64,000 bases of DNA. It comes from Streptomyces phaeolivaceus. GTDB lineage: Bacteria; Actinomycetota; Actinomycetes; Streptomycetales; Streptomycetaceae. Both the position numbers and the translations under genes were made by a program. Every line of letters starts with the position of its first letter. The stretch's first letter is position 1. The notes beneath the pieces were generated by a model. The model had not been told where the DNA came from, ran no database searches, and saw only the letters and a program-made list of their open reading frames with translations. Shown in pieces: positions 25,968 to 33,514 of this stretch. The DNA lies in the NCBI RefSeq assembly GCF_009184865.1, contig NZ_CP045096.1:7316001-7380000 (forward strand), given 5' to 3'.

Positions 25968-27385
25968 AGCGCCTGCTCGGCTCGGTGCGGGCCCGCGCGA
26001 CCCTCGCCGCGACCGTCGTCGTCGCCGTCGCCCTGGTCGCGGCGGGCGCCGCCGTGCTGTTCTCGCTACGGGTCACCCTCATCGACAAGGCGGACGCGGA
26101 GGCCGACTCCGTGGCCCGCAACGCGGCCTCGGCGCTGGCCAACGGGTTCGCCTACGACAAGCTCGTGCTGCCGGACGGCGACGAGAACCCCGTCGAGGTC
26201 CTGGACCGGGACGACAAGCCCGTCGCGGTCGGCGAGGACGTCGAGGGCATGGACGTGACCTCCGTCGCCTCGGACCGGCTGAACTCCGAGACCAACGACG
26301 ACGCCGACGACTCGGCCGAGGGCGACCGGGACGCCGAGGACGAGGGGAAGCTGCGCGCCACCGAGGTCGCCGACGAGACCTGGTACGGCGAGGGCACCGC
26401 GACCGTCGAGGGGGAGACCGCGGACTACCGGTTCGCCGGGGTCGACGTGGTCACCCCGGCGGGCGTGCCGCTCACCGTCTACGCGGGCGCCCCGCTGGCC
26501 ACGGAGGAGGACGCCGTCGGCACCGCGTTGACGACGATGCTCATCGGGCTGCCGCTGCTGCTGCTGACCGTCAGCGGGGTGACGTACGTCGTCACCGGGC
26601 GGGCCCTGCGCCCGGTCGAGGGGATCCGTTCCGAGATGGCCGCCATCACCGCCTCCGAGGATCTCTCCCGCCGCGTCCCCGAGCCGGACACCCACGACGA
26701 GATCGCCCGGCTGGCGCGGACCACGAACGAGACGCTGGCCGCGCTGGAGACCTCGGTGGAGCGGCAGCGCGCCTTCGTCGCGGACGCCTCGCACGAGCTG
26801 CGCAGCCCGATCGCGTCCCTGCGCACCCAGCTCGAAGTGGGCGCCGCGCACCCGGAGTTGCTCGATCTGGAGGGCGCGGTCGAGGACACCGTACGGCTCC
26901 AGAGCCTCGCCGCCGACCTGCTGCTGCTCGCCCGTCTGGACGCGGGCGAACGCCCGCCGCCGGACGCGCGCTTCGACCTGGCGAAGGTCGTACGGCAGGA
27001 GGTGGCGTCCCGGGCCGGGGTGACACTGGACAGCGTCGAATCCGTCGACCTGCGCGGCTCGCGCAACCAGGTCTGCCGCGTCCTCGGCAATCTGCTGGAC
27101 AACGCCGCCCGCCACGCCCACGACCGCGTCGAGGTCACCCTGCGCACGATCCCCGACTGGGCCGTCCTCCAGGTGACGGACGACGGCTCCGGCATCCCGC
27201 CCGCCGACCGCGACCGTGTCTTCGAACGCTTCGTCCGCCTCGACGACTCCCGGGCGAGGGACGACGGCGGCGCGGGCCTGGGCCTGGCCATCGCGAGAGA
27301 CATCGCCACCCGCCACGGAGGCACCTTGACGATCGGCGACGCCCCCGGCGGAGGCGCGCTGTTCGAGCTACGGCTACCCCGGTAG
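25964..27385 (+). CDS. Sensor histidine kinase with acidic extracytoplasmic domain
   Basis: A 473-residue HisKA/HATPase_c kinase. TM1 is at residues ~12-36, then an extracytoplasmic domain of about 150 residues containing a very acidic run (NDDADDSAEGDRDAEDEGK), TM2 about 188-210, HAMP, the H box FVADASHELRSPI with His277, N box LGNLLDNAARHAHD, G1 DDGSGIP and G2 GGAGLGLAIARDI. The acidic loop parallels the acidic linker of the divergent PepSY protein and may bind a cation or polycation. A single arm of the dispersed repeat (27390-27411) follows the stop. Confidence 0.95.
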   Translation: MKRLLGSVRARATLAATVVVAVALVAAGAAVLFSLRVTLIDKADAEADSVARNAASALANGFAYDKLVLPDGDENPVEVLDRDDKPVAVGEDVEGMDVTSVASDRLNSETNDDADDSAEGDRDAEDEGKLRATEVADETWYGEGTATVEGETADYRFAGVDVVTPAGVPLTVYAGAPLATEEDAVGTALTTMLIGLPLLLLTVSGVTYVVTGRALRPVEGIRSEMAAITASEDLSRRVPEPDTHDEIARLARTTNETLAALETSVERQRAFVADASHELRSPIASLRTQLEVGAAHPELLDLEGAVEDTVRLQSLAADLLLLARLDAGERPPPDARFDLAKVVRQEVASRAGVTLDSVESVDLRGSRNQVCRVLGNLLDNAARHAHDRVEVTLRTIPDWAVLQVTDDGSGIPPADRDRVFERFVRLDDSRARDDGGAGLGLAIARDIATRHGGTLTIGDAPGGGALFELRLPR

Positions 27386-27389
27386 AGCC

Positions 27390-27411
27390 AGGGGCGCGGG
27401 GAACTGCGCGA
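27390..27411. repeat. Single arm of the dispersed GC-rich intergenic repeat
   Basis: AGGGGCGCGGGGAACTGCGC and two more bases match the right arm of the inverted repeat at 22930-22951 exactly. It starts 5 nt after the kinase stop. Confidence 0.75.
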
Positions 27412-27485
27412 CCGGCCACGACGTACCCGCGGCCGAAACCGAACCCGCAGTCCCCCGGCGCTCCCTCGGCCGACCAGGCGGAGCG

Positions 27486-27962
27486 CTACGGCTTACCGCG
27501 GTGGCTGCGGAGGTGATCCGCGATCGGCCCCAACGACTTGTGCAGCTCCTCCAACCCCTCCTCCGGCAGCAGATCGATGAAGTGCCGCCGCACGGAGGCG
27601 ACATGATGCGGAGCCACCCGCTGCATCGTCTCCAGGCCGTGCTCCGTCAGCACGGCGAACAGCCCGCGCCGGTCGGACTCGCAGTTCTCCCGGCGCACCA
27701 GGTCCGCGTTCTCCATCCGGGTGACCTGGTGCGAGAGCCGGCTCTTGGACTGGAGGGTGGCGGCGGCGAGGTCGCTCATCCGCATCCTCCGGCCCTCCGA
27801 CTCGGAGAGGTTCACCAGGATCTCGTAGTCGTTCATTGTCAGGCCGAACGGCTGCAGGTCCCTTTCGAGCTGGTGAGTCAGCAGCCTGTTGACGTCCAGA
27901 TGGGTGCGCCAGGCGCACTGCTCCGTATCGGTCAGCCAGCGCGTGGCCGTTTCGGTCTCCAT
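27486..27962 (-). CDS. MarR-family transcriptional regulator
   Basis: A 158-residue winged-helix regulator. The N-terminal helix is WLTDTEQCAWRTHLDVNRLLTHQLERDL; the DNA-binding part is LTMNDYEILVNLSES...MRMSDLAAATLQSKSRLSHQVTRMENADLVRRE with the wing CESDRRGLFAVLTEHG. Known MarR relatives sense small ligands or oxidation. An AT-rich stretch just upstream (27963-27998) contains AGTT and AACT in inverted orientation separated by 8 bp, a possible autoregulatory site. A separate promoter must serve the AIM24 genes. Confidence 0.92.
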   Translation of the reverse strand: METETATRWLTDTEQCAWRTHLDVNRLLTHQLERDLQPFGLTMNDYEILVNLSESEGRRMRMSDLAAATLQSKSRLSHQVTRMENADLVRRENCESDRRGLFAVLTEHGLETMQRVAPHHVASVRRHFIDLLPEEGLEELHKSLGPIADHLRSHRGKP

Positions 27963-28061
27963 GAATGAAGTCTACCTAAAAAGTTGAAAGGTGAACTAGT
28001 GAGGGTTCAGTGGTGCATGACAACGCGCACACGTTCGATGTCACACTCCGCAGACTACCGC

Positions 28062-28865
28062 TCACAGCCCGAAGCGACGCTGGAGGTCCCCCAGCTGTCC
28101 GGGAAGGCGCGGTGCGCCCGCCGGCTGTCCGTGGTGACCGGGTACCCCGCCGCCACCGGGTACGCCCGGTTCGTGCGGGACCGTGCCCGTGGCCTGCTCG
28201 GCCATGAGGGTCTCGGAGGACTGGAGCAGCACCGTGCCCGCCCCGACGAACTCGAACTGGTGCTCCTCGCCGGAGGCGCCGCCGAGGCCCGTCATCGCAC
28301 GTAGGCCGCCCATCAGGCCCTGCATGTACCCGTGGTCGTAGTGGTGGCACGGCGAGGGGCAGTCGGCCCAGCCGACCAGGGCCTGCGGGTCGACCCGGAT
28401 GGGGGGTTCCATGAACACCACCGGGCCGTTGGAGGCCGCCACGAACTTGCCCGTGCCGATGAGGGTCAGGAAGCCCGGAACGATCGACTGCTTCAGCGCG
28501 AGACTTGGCTGAAAAGCAAGGAGGTTGCCCGAGCGAATGGTCAGGTTGCCCTCCTCCAGGTCATAGGAATTGACGTCGAAGGCCCGGTCGGCGAGGAGCA
28601 TCTTGCCCGAGCCCTCGGCCACCACCCAGTCGCTCGCGTGCAGAGGCGAATGGAACGACGAGCGGACGAGACCGCCGAGCCGGCCGTGCCCGATGCCGTT
28701 GAACTCCATCTGGCCGTAGTAGGCGATCATCTTGCCCTTCTGCAGGAACCACTGGCTCCCCTTGAGCTCCACGCAGAAGGTGTAGTTGTTGACGTTGTCG
28801 TCGGACGGCAGCGTCATCGGGTCGTGGACGGTCGGGCCGGCGCCCGGAGCCCCGTACATGCTCAC
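28062..28865 (-). CDS. AIM24-family protein (third of three)
   Basis: A 267-residue AIM24 (formerly DUF124) protein, the longest of the three. Its core matches the paralogues: VAEGSGKMLLADRAFDVNSYDLEEGNLTIRSGNLLAFQPS, GFLTLIGTGKFVAAS and IRVDPQALVGWADCPSP. A Cys-Pro-Ser-Pro-Cys-His-His segment is unique to this copy. The C-terminal ~40 residues are Gly/Pro-rich. GTG 28865 overlaps the TGA of the previous gene and has GGAGGAG 5 nt upstream; ATG 28859 is an alternative. Bacterial AIM24 function is unknown; yeast Aim24 is mitochondrial inner membrane. Confidence 0.88.
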   Translation of the reverse strand: MSMYGAPGAGPTVHDPMTLPSDDNVNNYTFCVELKGSQWFLQKGKMIAYYGQMEFNGIGHGRLGGLVRSSFHSPLHASDWVVAEGSGKMLLADRAFDVNSYDLEEGNLTIRSGNLLAFQPSLALKQSIVPGFLTLIGTGKFVAASNGPVVFMEPPIRVDPQALVGWADCPSPCHHYDHGYMQGLMGGLRAMTGLGGASGEEHQFEFVGAGTVLLQSSETLMAEQATGTVPHEPGVPGGGGVPGHHGQPAGAPRLPGQLGDLQRRFGL

Positions 28866-29512
28866 AGCTTCTCCTCCGAGGCCTGGACGTACACCGCACC
28901 ACTGCCGCTCAGCTCCAGCTGGAACGCCTCGCCGGAGCCCCGACCCACCATGTCGCGCCAGCCGAGCGCGGTGGAGAGCTTGTTGCGTACGTCGCCGTGG
29001 TGCGCGACATACGCCTGCGGGTCCACGTGGACCGGGCGCTGCGGGGTGATCGGGACCTCGATGACCCCGCCGTGCGCCATGACCGCGACCGCGCCGTGCC
29101 CCTTGAGGGTGGTGGTGAACAGGCCCTGGCCCGTCACCTGGCCGCGCACCATGCCCATGACGCCGCCCTGTGAGCCCATGAACATCGTGCCCTGCTGGAG
29201 GGTGCCGTCGAAGGCCAGCAGCCGGTCGGCCTCGACGTAGAGGGTCTCGCCGGTCAGATTGATCACCTGGATGTGGTGACCGCCGTGCCCGAACAGGACC
29301 GTGCCGCTGCCCTCGACCGTCATCAGCGGGGTCGCCTCGCCCGCCACCCGGCGGCCGATCATCGACGCGATACCGCCCTGACCGCCCTGCGTGTTGGGGG
29401 TGAAGGAGACCTCGCCCTTGTAGGCGAGCATCGCGCCGCGCTGGCTGAACAGCCGCTGGCCCGGCATCACGGTCGCCTCGATCATCTTCGAGTTGATCTC
29501 GCGGAAGGCCAT
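28862..29512 (-). CDS. AIM24-family protein (second of three)
   Basis: A 216-residue AIM24 domain protein: MIEATVMPGQRLFSQRGAMLAYKGEVSF, then VEGSGTVLFGHGGHHIQVINLTGETLYVEADRLLAFDGTLQQG, GLFTTTLKGHGAVAVM and VHVDPQAYVAHHGDV. The beta-sandwich repeats and conserved Gly positions are those of the family. It starts immediately after the first paralogue's stop (1-bp gap) and overlaps the third, indicating a coupled three-gene unit. Confidence 0.9.
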   Translation of the reverse strand: MAFREINSKMIEATVMPGQRLFSQRGAMLAYKGEVSFTPNTQGGQGGIASMIGRRVAGEATPLMTVEGSGTVLFGHGGHHIQVINLTGETLYVEADRLLAFDGTLQQGTMFMGSQGGVMGMVRGQVTGQGLFTTTLKGHGAVAVMAHGGVIEVPITPQRPVHVDPQAYVAHHGDVRNKLSTALGWRDMVGRGSGEAFQLELSGSGAVYVQASEEKL

Positions 29513-29513
29513 G

Positions 29514-30152
29514 TCACACGTCTCCCGCCACCGTGTTGCGCTCGCTGGGCTGGACGTACACCAGTCCGTCGCCCTCGAAGCGGATCTGGAAGGCCTCGCC
29601 GCCGCCCTCGCCCATGAACGTGCGGAACGTCACACCGGACTGGAAGGACTGCTGGAGGTTGCCCTGATGCGCGATGTACGCCCCCGGGTCCACCGTCAGC
29701 GGGTACTGCCGGCTCACCCGCAGCACCACCGCCGGGCCGTCGGACATGATCGCCGCCTGGCCGTGGCCCTCGATGGTCGTGGTGAACAGGCCGTTGCCCT
29801 GGGTCGCGCCGCGCAGCCCCGTGAAGCTCGTGCCCGTGCGCAGCCCGGAGTCCGTCGCGAGCAGATTGCTCGACTCCACGTACAGCTTGTCCCCCTGAAG
29901 ACTCACGAGGTTGATCTCGGAGGCCCGGTCCGCGAACCAGCAGGTCCCTTGCCCCGTCACCTCCATCAACGTCATCTGTTCTCCCGTGAGGCGCCGCGTC
30001 ACCATGCCACGCAGGCCCTCACCACCGCCGCTCAGCTTCTTGAACGACATCTGACCGTCGTACGCGACCATCGAGCCGTTCTTCGCCTTCACGGCGTCAC
30101 CGGTCATGTCGACGGCCAGCACTTTGCTGCCTTGAAGTCGGAACATTGCCAC
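29514..30152 (-). CDS. AIM24-family protein (first of three)
   Basis: A 212-residue AIM24 protein with the same order of blocks: KAKNGSMVAYDGQMSFKKLSG, VTGQGTCWFADRASEINLVSLQGDKLYVESSNLLAT, GLFTTTIEGHGQAAIMSDGPAVV and YPLTVDPGAYIAHQGNL. No signal peptide or membrane helix is visible. The start could be GTG 30152 (MAMFRLQG) or ATG 30146; neither has a clear ribosome site, so the transcript may be leaderless. It heads the operon of three AIM24 paralogues. Confidence 0.88.
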   Translation of the reverse strand: MAMFRLQGSKVLAVDMTGDAVKAKNGSMVAYDGQMSFKKLSGGGEGLRGMVTRRLTGEQMTLMEVTGQGTCWFADRASEINLVSLQGDKLYVESSNLLATDSGLRTGTSFTGLRGATQGNGLFTTTIEGHGQAAIMSDGPAVVLRVSRQYPLTVDPGAYIAHQGNLQQSFQSGVTFRTFMGEGGGEAFQIRFEGDGLVYVQPSERNTVAGDV

Positions 30153-30337
30153 GGGAGGACGGTAACCGGCAGATGCCCGGACAGGACAGGTCCCAGAGGG
30201 GGATCTCGACCCTGAAGGGACCCCTAGAGCGTTCGGCGGGTTGACGGATGTCAGAATGGGCGGCGCTTGTGCTTCCGTTCACAAAGATCGACCAGCGGTG
30301 CGAGGACTCGCCCCGCCGACCCCACCGAAGGTGACCC

Positions 30338-30697
30338 GTGGACATAAAGACCGCCTCCGCCCTCCGCCGCCTGCGCCTCGTCTCCGCCCCCGAGGCCGTC
30401 TCCTTCCTGCTGCTGCTCGTCTGCTCGGTGCTCAAGCGCACCACGGACTTCAACGCGGTGCCGGTGATGGGCTGGGTCCACGCCATCCTCTTCATCCTGT
30501 ACGTGGTCTTCTGGGCCGACGCCTGGAACCGCGCCAAGTGGTCCCTGAAGACCGCCGCCCTCTACTTCGTCCTCTCCGTCCTGCCGACCGGCGGCTTCTT
30601 CGCCGACCGCAAGCTGCGCCGCGAGGCCGAGGCGGCGGTCGGCGCGACGTTCGCGCCCCGCGCCGGCGACGCGGACGAAGGGGCCGTGAAAGCGTGA
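30338..30697 (+). CDS. DUF3817 membrane protein
   Basis: A 119-residue membrane protein with three helices ([43 protein letters not shown] and [21 protein letters not shown]) and the DUF3817 layout, including the conserved H in GWVHAI and the KW...K motif. GTG start. It overlaps the thiamine-binding gene by GTGA. A paralogue lies at 35956. Function unknown. Confidence 0.88.
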   Translation: MDIKTASALRRLRLVSAPEAVSFLLLLVCSVLKRTTDFNAVPVMGWVHAILFILYVVFWADAWNRAKWSLKTAALYFVLSVLPTGGFFADRKLRREAEAAVGATFAPRAGDADEGAVKA

Positions 30698-30987
30698 TCG
30701 TCGCCTTCTCCGTGACCCCGCTCGGCGTCGGCGAGGACGTGGGGGAGTACGTCGCCGACGCCGTACGGGTCGTCCGTGAATCGGGCCTGCCGAACCGCAC
30801 CGACGCGATGTTCACCTCGATCGAGGGCGACTGGGACGAGGTGATGGACGTCGTACGGCGGGCCGTCGCCGCCGTCGAGGAACGCGCGCCCCGGGTCTCC
30901 CTCGTCCTCAAGGCCGACATCCGCCCCGGAGTGACGGACGGCCTCACGTCGAAGGTGGAGACGGTGGAGCGCCACCTGAGCGCGTAA
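30694..30987 (+). CDS. MTH1187/YkoF-like thiamine-binding protein
   Basis: A 97-residue ferredoxin-like-fold protein of the MTH1187 family: [68 protein letters not shown]. Related YkoF/YqgV proteins bind thiamine, with a proposed role in thiamine or hydroxymethylpyrimidine supply. GTG start overlapping the DUF3817 stop; a strong terminator follows at 31023. Whether it acts with the membrane protein in uptake is speculative. Confidence 0.88.
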   Translation: MIVAFSVTPLGVGEDVGEYVADAVRVVRESGLPNRTDAMFTSIEGDWDEVMDVVRRAVAAVEERAPRVSLVLKADIRPGVTDGLTSKVETVERHLSA

Positions 30988-31022
30988 CCGTCCGACCCTG
31001 CCGCCGCACGCGGCCACGAGAG

Positions 31023-31044
31023 CCCCGGTCCTTCTGGACCGGGG
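31023..31044 (+). terminator. Intrinsic terminator after the DUF3817/thiamine-binding genes
   Basis: CCCCGGTCC (31023-31031), loop TTCT, GGACCGGGG (31036-31044), followed by TTCTTCC. A perfect 9-bp stem, 35 nt past the stop. Confidence 0.9.
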
Positions 31045-31098
31045 TTCTTCCGTGCCCGCTGGTTCTTTCGTGCCCCCATGATTCTTTCGCGCCCACTG

Positions 31099-31159
31099 TT
31101 TGAGCGGTCGCTCAAATCGGTGTACGGTCTGGGGCGTGCGGATTGAGCACTCGCTCAAA
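31099..31159 (+). promoter_or_regulatory. Two TetR-type operators around a promoter
   Basis: Two 18-bp copies of a palindrome: TTTGAGCGGTCGCTCAAA at 31099-31116 and ATTGAGCACTCGCTCAAA at 31142-31159, identical at 15 positions and 43 bp apart. TTGAGC within the first copy and TACGGT at 31123-31128 are separated by 17 bp and may be the -35 and -10. The TetR gene at the end of the downstream operon is the obvious autorepressor. Confidence 0.75.
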
Positions 31160-31185
31160 AACATCGCCGACCTGGGGGAACGCGC

Positions 31186-31932
31186 ATGGGGCTCTATATC
31201 GAGGCACGGATACGGGCGGACCTGGACGACCTGTGGGCCCGCACCCAGGAACCGTCCCTGCACCAGCGCTGGGACCTCCGCTTCACCGAGATCGCCCACC
31301 TCGCGCGCGTGGAGGGCGAACCGCAGCGCTTCCGGTACGCCACCCGCGTCCTGCCCGGCCTGACGGTCGCCGGCACCGGGATCTCGGCCGGCGAGAGGGA
31401 GCGCCCGGACGGCACCCGAACCTCGGCCCTGCGGTTCGCCTCGCCGCACCCCCTCTCCCCGCTCGCCGAGGGCAGCGGCTACTGGCGGTACGTCCCGGCC
31501 GGTGAAGGGGTCCGCTTCCTCACCGGCTACGACTACCGCCCCCGCTGGGGCCGCCCCGGCGCGCTCGCCGACCGGCTGCTGTTCCGCCCGCTCATGGGCT
31601 GGGCCACCGCCTGGTCCTTCGACCGCCTCCGGCTGTGGCTGGAGCGGGACATCACCCCCGAACGGGCCCTGCGCCGCTGGCTCGCCGAGACGGCCGTACG
31701 CGCGCTGACGGTCGTGGCCGCCTGCGCGGGGCTCGCGTACGGGGCGCTGGTGGACCCGGCGGGCCCGCTCGCCCCGCTGGCGCTGTTCGCGACGCCCGTG
31801 CTGGCCGTCGCGGCGGTGCTGGCCGCGCTGATCGTGCCGCCGCTGCCCGGCACGCCGTCCGCCCGCCGCTGTCTGCGGACACCGCCGCCACGCGCGCGTG
31901 CGCCCCGTCTGCTCGCGACGCTGAAGGGATGA
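31186..31932 (+). CDS. SRPBCC-like protein with C-terminal membrane helices
   Basis: A 248-residue protein. The N-terminal ~150 residues (MGLYIEARIRADLDDLWARTQEPSLHQRWDLRF...) look like a START/polyketide-cyclase (SRPBCC) ligand-binding fold. Two hydrophobic helices follow (about 168-185 and 195-222) with a basic tail. It is the first gene of a three-gene unit with overlapping codons ending in a TetR regulator. Its promoter region carries the paired operators. A lipid or hydrophobic ligand is plausible; no enzyme activity can be assigned. Confidence 0.8.
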   Translation: MGLYIEARIRADLDDLWARTQEPSLHQRWDLRFTEIAHLARVEGEPQRFRYATRVLPGLTVAGTGISAGERERPDGTRTSALRFASPHPLSPLAEGSGYWRYVPAGEGVRFLTGYDYRPRWGRPGALADRLLFRPLMGWATAWSFDRLRLWLERDITPERALRRWLAETAVRALTVVAACAGLAYGALVDPAGPLAPLALFATPVLAVAAVLAALIVPPLPGTPSARRCLRTPPPRARAPRLLATLKG

Positions 31933-32645
31933 CCGGCATGGACGACAGGACGCCGAGGCCCGCTCCGGTCTCGATCTTCCGTACGGTCATGGGCGCCGAC
32001 TTCGAGCGGCTGCACCCCGAGCTGCGCCGCCGTTTCTCGGTCGGGCTGGCGAGTGGTGAGGCCTGTACCGGCCGGGGCACGATGCACCGCGTCTGGCACG
32101 GGCGGGGGCTGGTCAAACCGTTCCTCGCGCTGGGCGGCACCCGCAACATCCTCGTGCCGCGCGAGGGGCGGGACGTCTCCTTCACCATCGAGAACGTGCC
32201 GTACGCCGACGGCTTCGCCCGTGAGACGGTGACCTTCGTGCGTACCTTCGATCTGCCCGGCCGGGCCCGCCGGTTCGACGCCCAGATGGTGCTGGGCCCC
32301 AAGGGCGACCGCATTCTCGACTACCTCGGCACCCACCAGCACCTCGCCAGCGAACTGCGCTTCCACGCGGAGTCCGACGGGTCGCTGCTGATCCGCTCCG
32401 GCGAACACCGCTTCCGGGAGGGCCCGGTCGACGTCCGGGTCCCCGCACTCATCGGCGGTGAGGCGGAGGTGCGGGAGCGGTTCGACGAACGGACGGGGCG
32501 TTTCCGGATCCGGGTGCGGGTGGTGAACCGGCACTTCGGGCCGCTCTTCGGCTACGAGGGCTCCTTCACGGCGTCGTACGAGGACGTCCGGGTGCGCGGC
32601 GTGCGGACCGGGCTGCGGCCGGTCCGCGAGGAGGCGCGGGCGTGA
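31929..32645 (+). CDS. DUF4166-domain protein
   Basis: A 238-residue soluble protein matching my recollection of DUF4166: FRTVMGADFERLHPELRRRFSVG, GTMHRVWHGRG, ENVPYADGFARETVTFVRTFDLPGRARRFDAQMV and the C-terminal GPLFGYEGSF. ATG 31929 overlaps the previous stop (ATGA); a second ATG at 31938 is possible. DUF4166 is often fused to epimerase-like or found beside SRPBCC proteins, but its role is unknown. It lies in the TetR-controlled operon. Confidence 0.82.
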   Translation: MTGMDDRTPRPAPVSIFRTVMGADFERLHPELRRRFSVGLASGEACTGRGTMHRVWHGRGLVKPFLALGGTRNILVPREGRDVSFTIENVPYADGFARETVTFVRTFDLPGRARRFDAQMVLGPKGDRILDYLGTHQHLASELRFHAESDGSLLIRSGEHRFREGPVDVRVPALIGGEAEVRERFDERTGRFRIRVRVVNRHFGPLFGYEGSFTASYEDVRVRGVRTGLRPVREEARA

Positions 32646-33274
32646 GCGAGGCGACCCGGGTGAAGCTGCTGGAGGGCGCGCTGCGGACCCTCGTCGAGCA
32701 GGGGATCGCCAAGACGTCCGCCCGTTCGATCGCCACCACCGCCGGGGTGAACCAGGCGCTCGTCTTCTACCACTTCGGGTCCGTGGACGAACTCCTGGCG
32801 GCGGCCTGCCGGTACGGGGCGGAGCAGCGGGTCGCCCGGCATCGGGAGCGGCTCGCGGCCGTCACCTCCCTCTCCGAACTGCTGGCCTTCGGGCGGGAGA
32901 TGCACGAGGAGGAGCGGGCGGCGGGGCATGTGGCCGTGCTGGGGCAGCTGCTCGCGGGGGCGCAGACCCAGCCGAGGCTGGCGGCGGCGACGGCGGCGGG
33001 GCTGGAGCTGTGGATCGACGAGGTGGAGGGGGTGTTGCGGCGGGTTCTGGTGGACTCGCCGGTGGGGGAGTTCGTCGATGCGCGGGGGTTGGCGCGGGCG
33101 GTGGCGGCCTCGTTCGTGGGGCTGGAGTTGTACGAGGGGGTTGATCCGGTGGGGGCGGGGGTGGCGCTGGGAGCGCTGGAGCAGTTGGGGGTGTTGGTGG
33201 CGGCGCTGGAGGGGCTGGGGAGTGTGGCGCAGCGGGCGGTTCGGCATCAGCTGCGGAAGGCGGTCGGGCGCTGA
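32642..33274 (+). CDS. TetR-family regulator
   Basis: A 210-residue TetR. The HTH is GIAKTSARSIATTAGVNQALVFYHFGSVDELLAAACRYG. The C-terminal ligand domain is helical with biased GC-rich codons (many GGG/GCG), noticeably more repetitive than the first half. It overlaps the DUF4166 stop (GTGA) and is the last gene of the operon. It probably represses its own operon through the two TTTGAGC...GCTCAAA palindromes at 31099-31159. Confidence 0.93.
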   Translation: MSEATRVKLLEGALRTLVEQGIAKTSARSIATTAGVNQALVFYHFGSVDELLAAACRYGAEQRVARHRERLAAVTSLSELLAFGREMHEEERAAGHVAVLGQLLAGAQTQPRLAAATAAGLELWIDEVEGVLRRVLVDSPVGEFVDARGLARAVAASFVGLELYEGVDPVGAGVALGALEQLGVLVAALEGLGSVAQRAVRHQLRKAVGR

Positions 33275-33514
33275 GGGGTTCCTTCTCGCCTCCGCCGCCC
33301 CTACCCGCCCCATCCTCCAGGGGCTGCGCGCCCCTTCGGCCCCCGTCAAGGACTTCGGGGCTCCGCCCCGGACCCCGTTCGCGCAGTTCCCCGCGTCCCT
33401 TGAGGGCCCGGCCGAACTCGGCGCCGGTCTCCCGTTCGGCCCAACGCGGTTGGACGTGCCACCCGATCGGCCCTTTCGTGGACGTATCGACTCGTTCGAT
33501 CACCGGAGGGCGCC
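33275..33514. other. Intergenic region with a diverged dispersed repeat
   Basis: This 240-bp gap holds a diverged repeat arm, CGCGCAGTTCCCCGCGTCCCT, split here as CGCGCAGTTC plus CCCGCGTCCCT (33380-33400). GGGGCTCCGCCCC-type hairpin sequence lies before it. A ribosome site GGAGG lies 5 nt before the GTG of the glycosyltransferase remnant. I see no gene. Confidence 0.55.
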
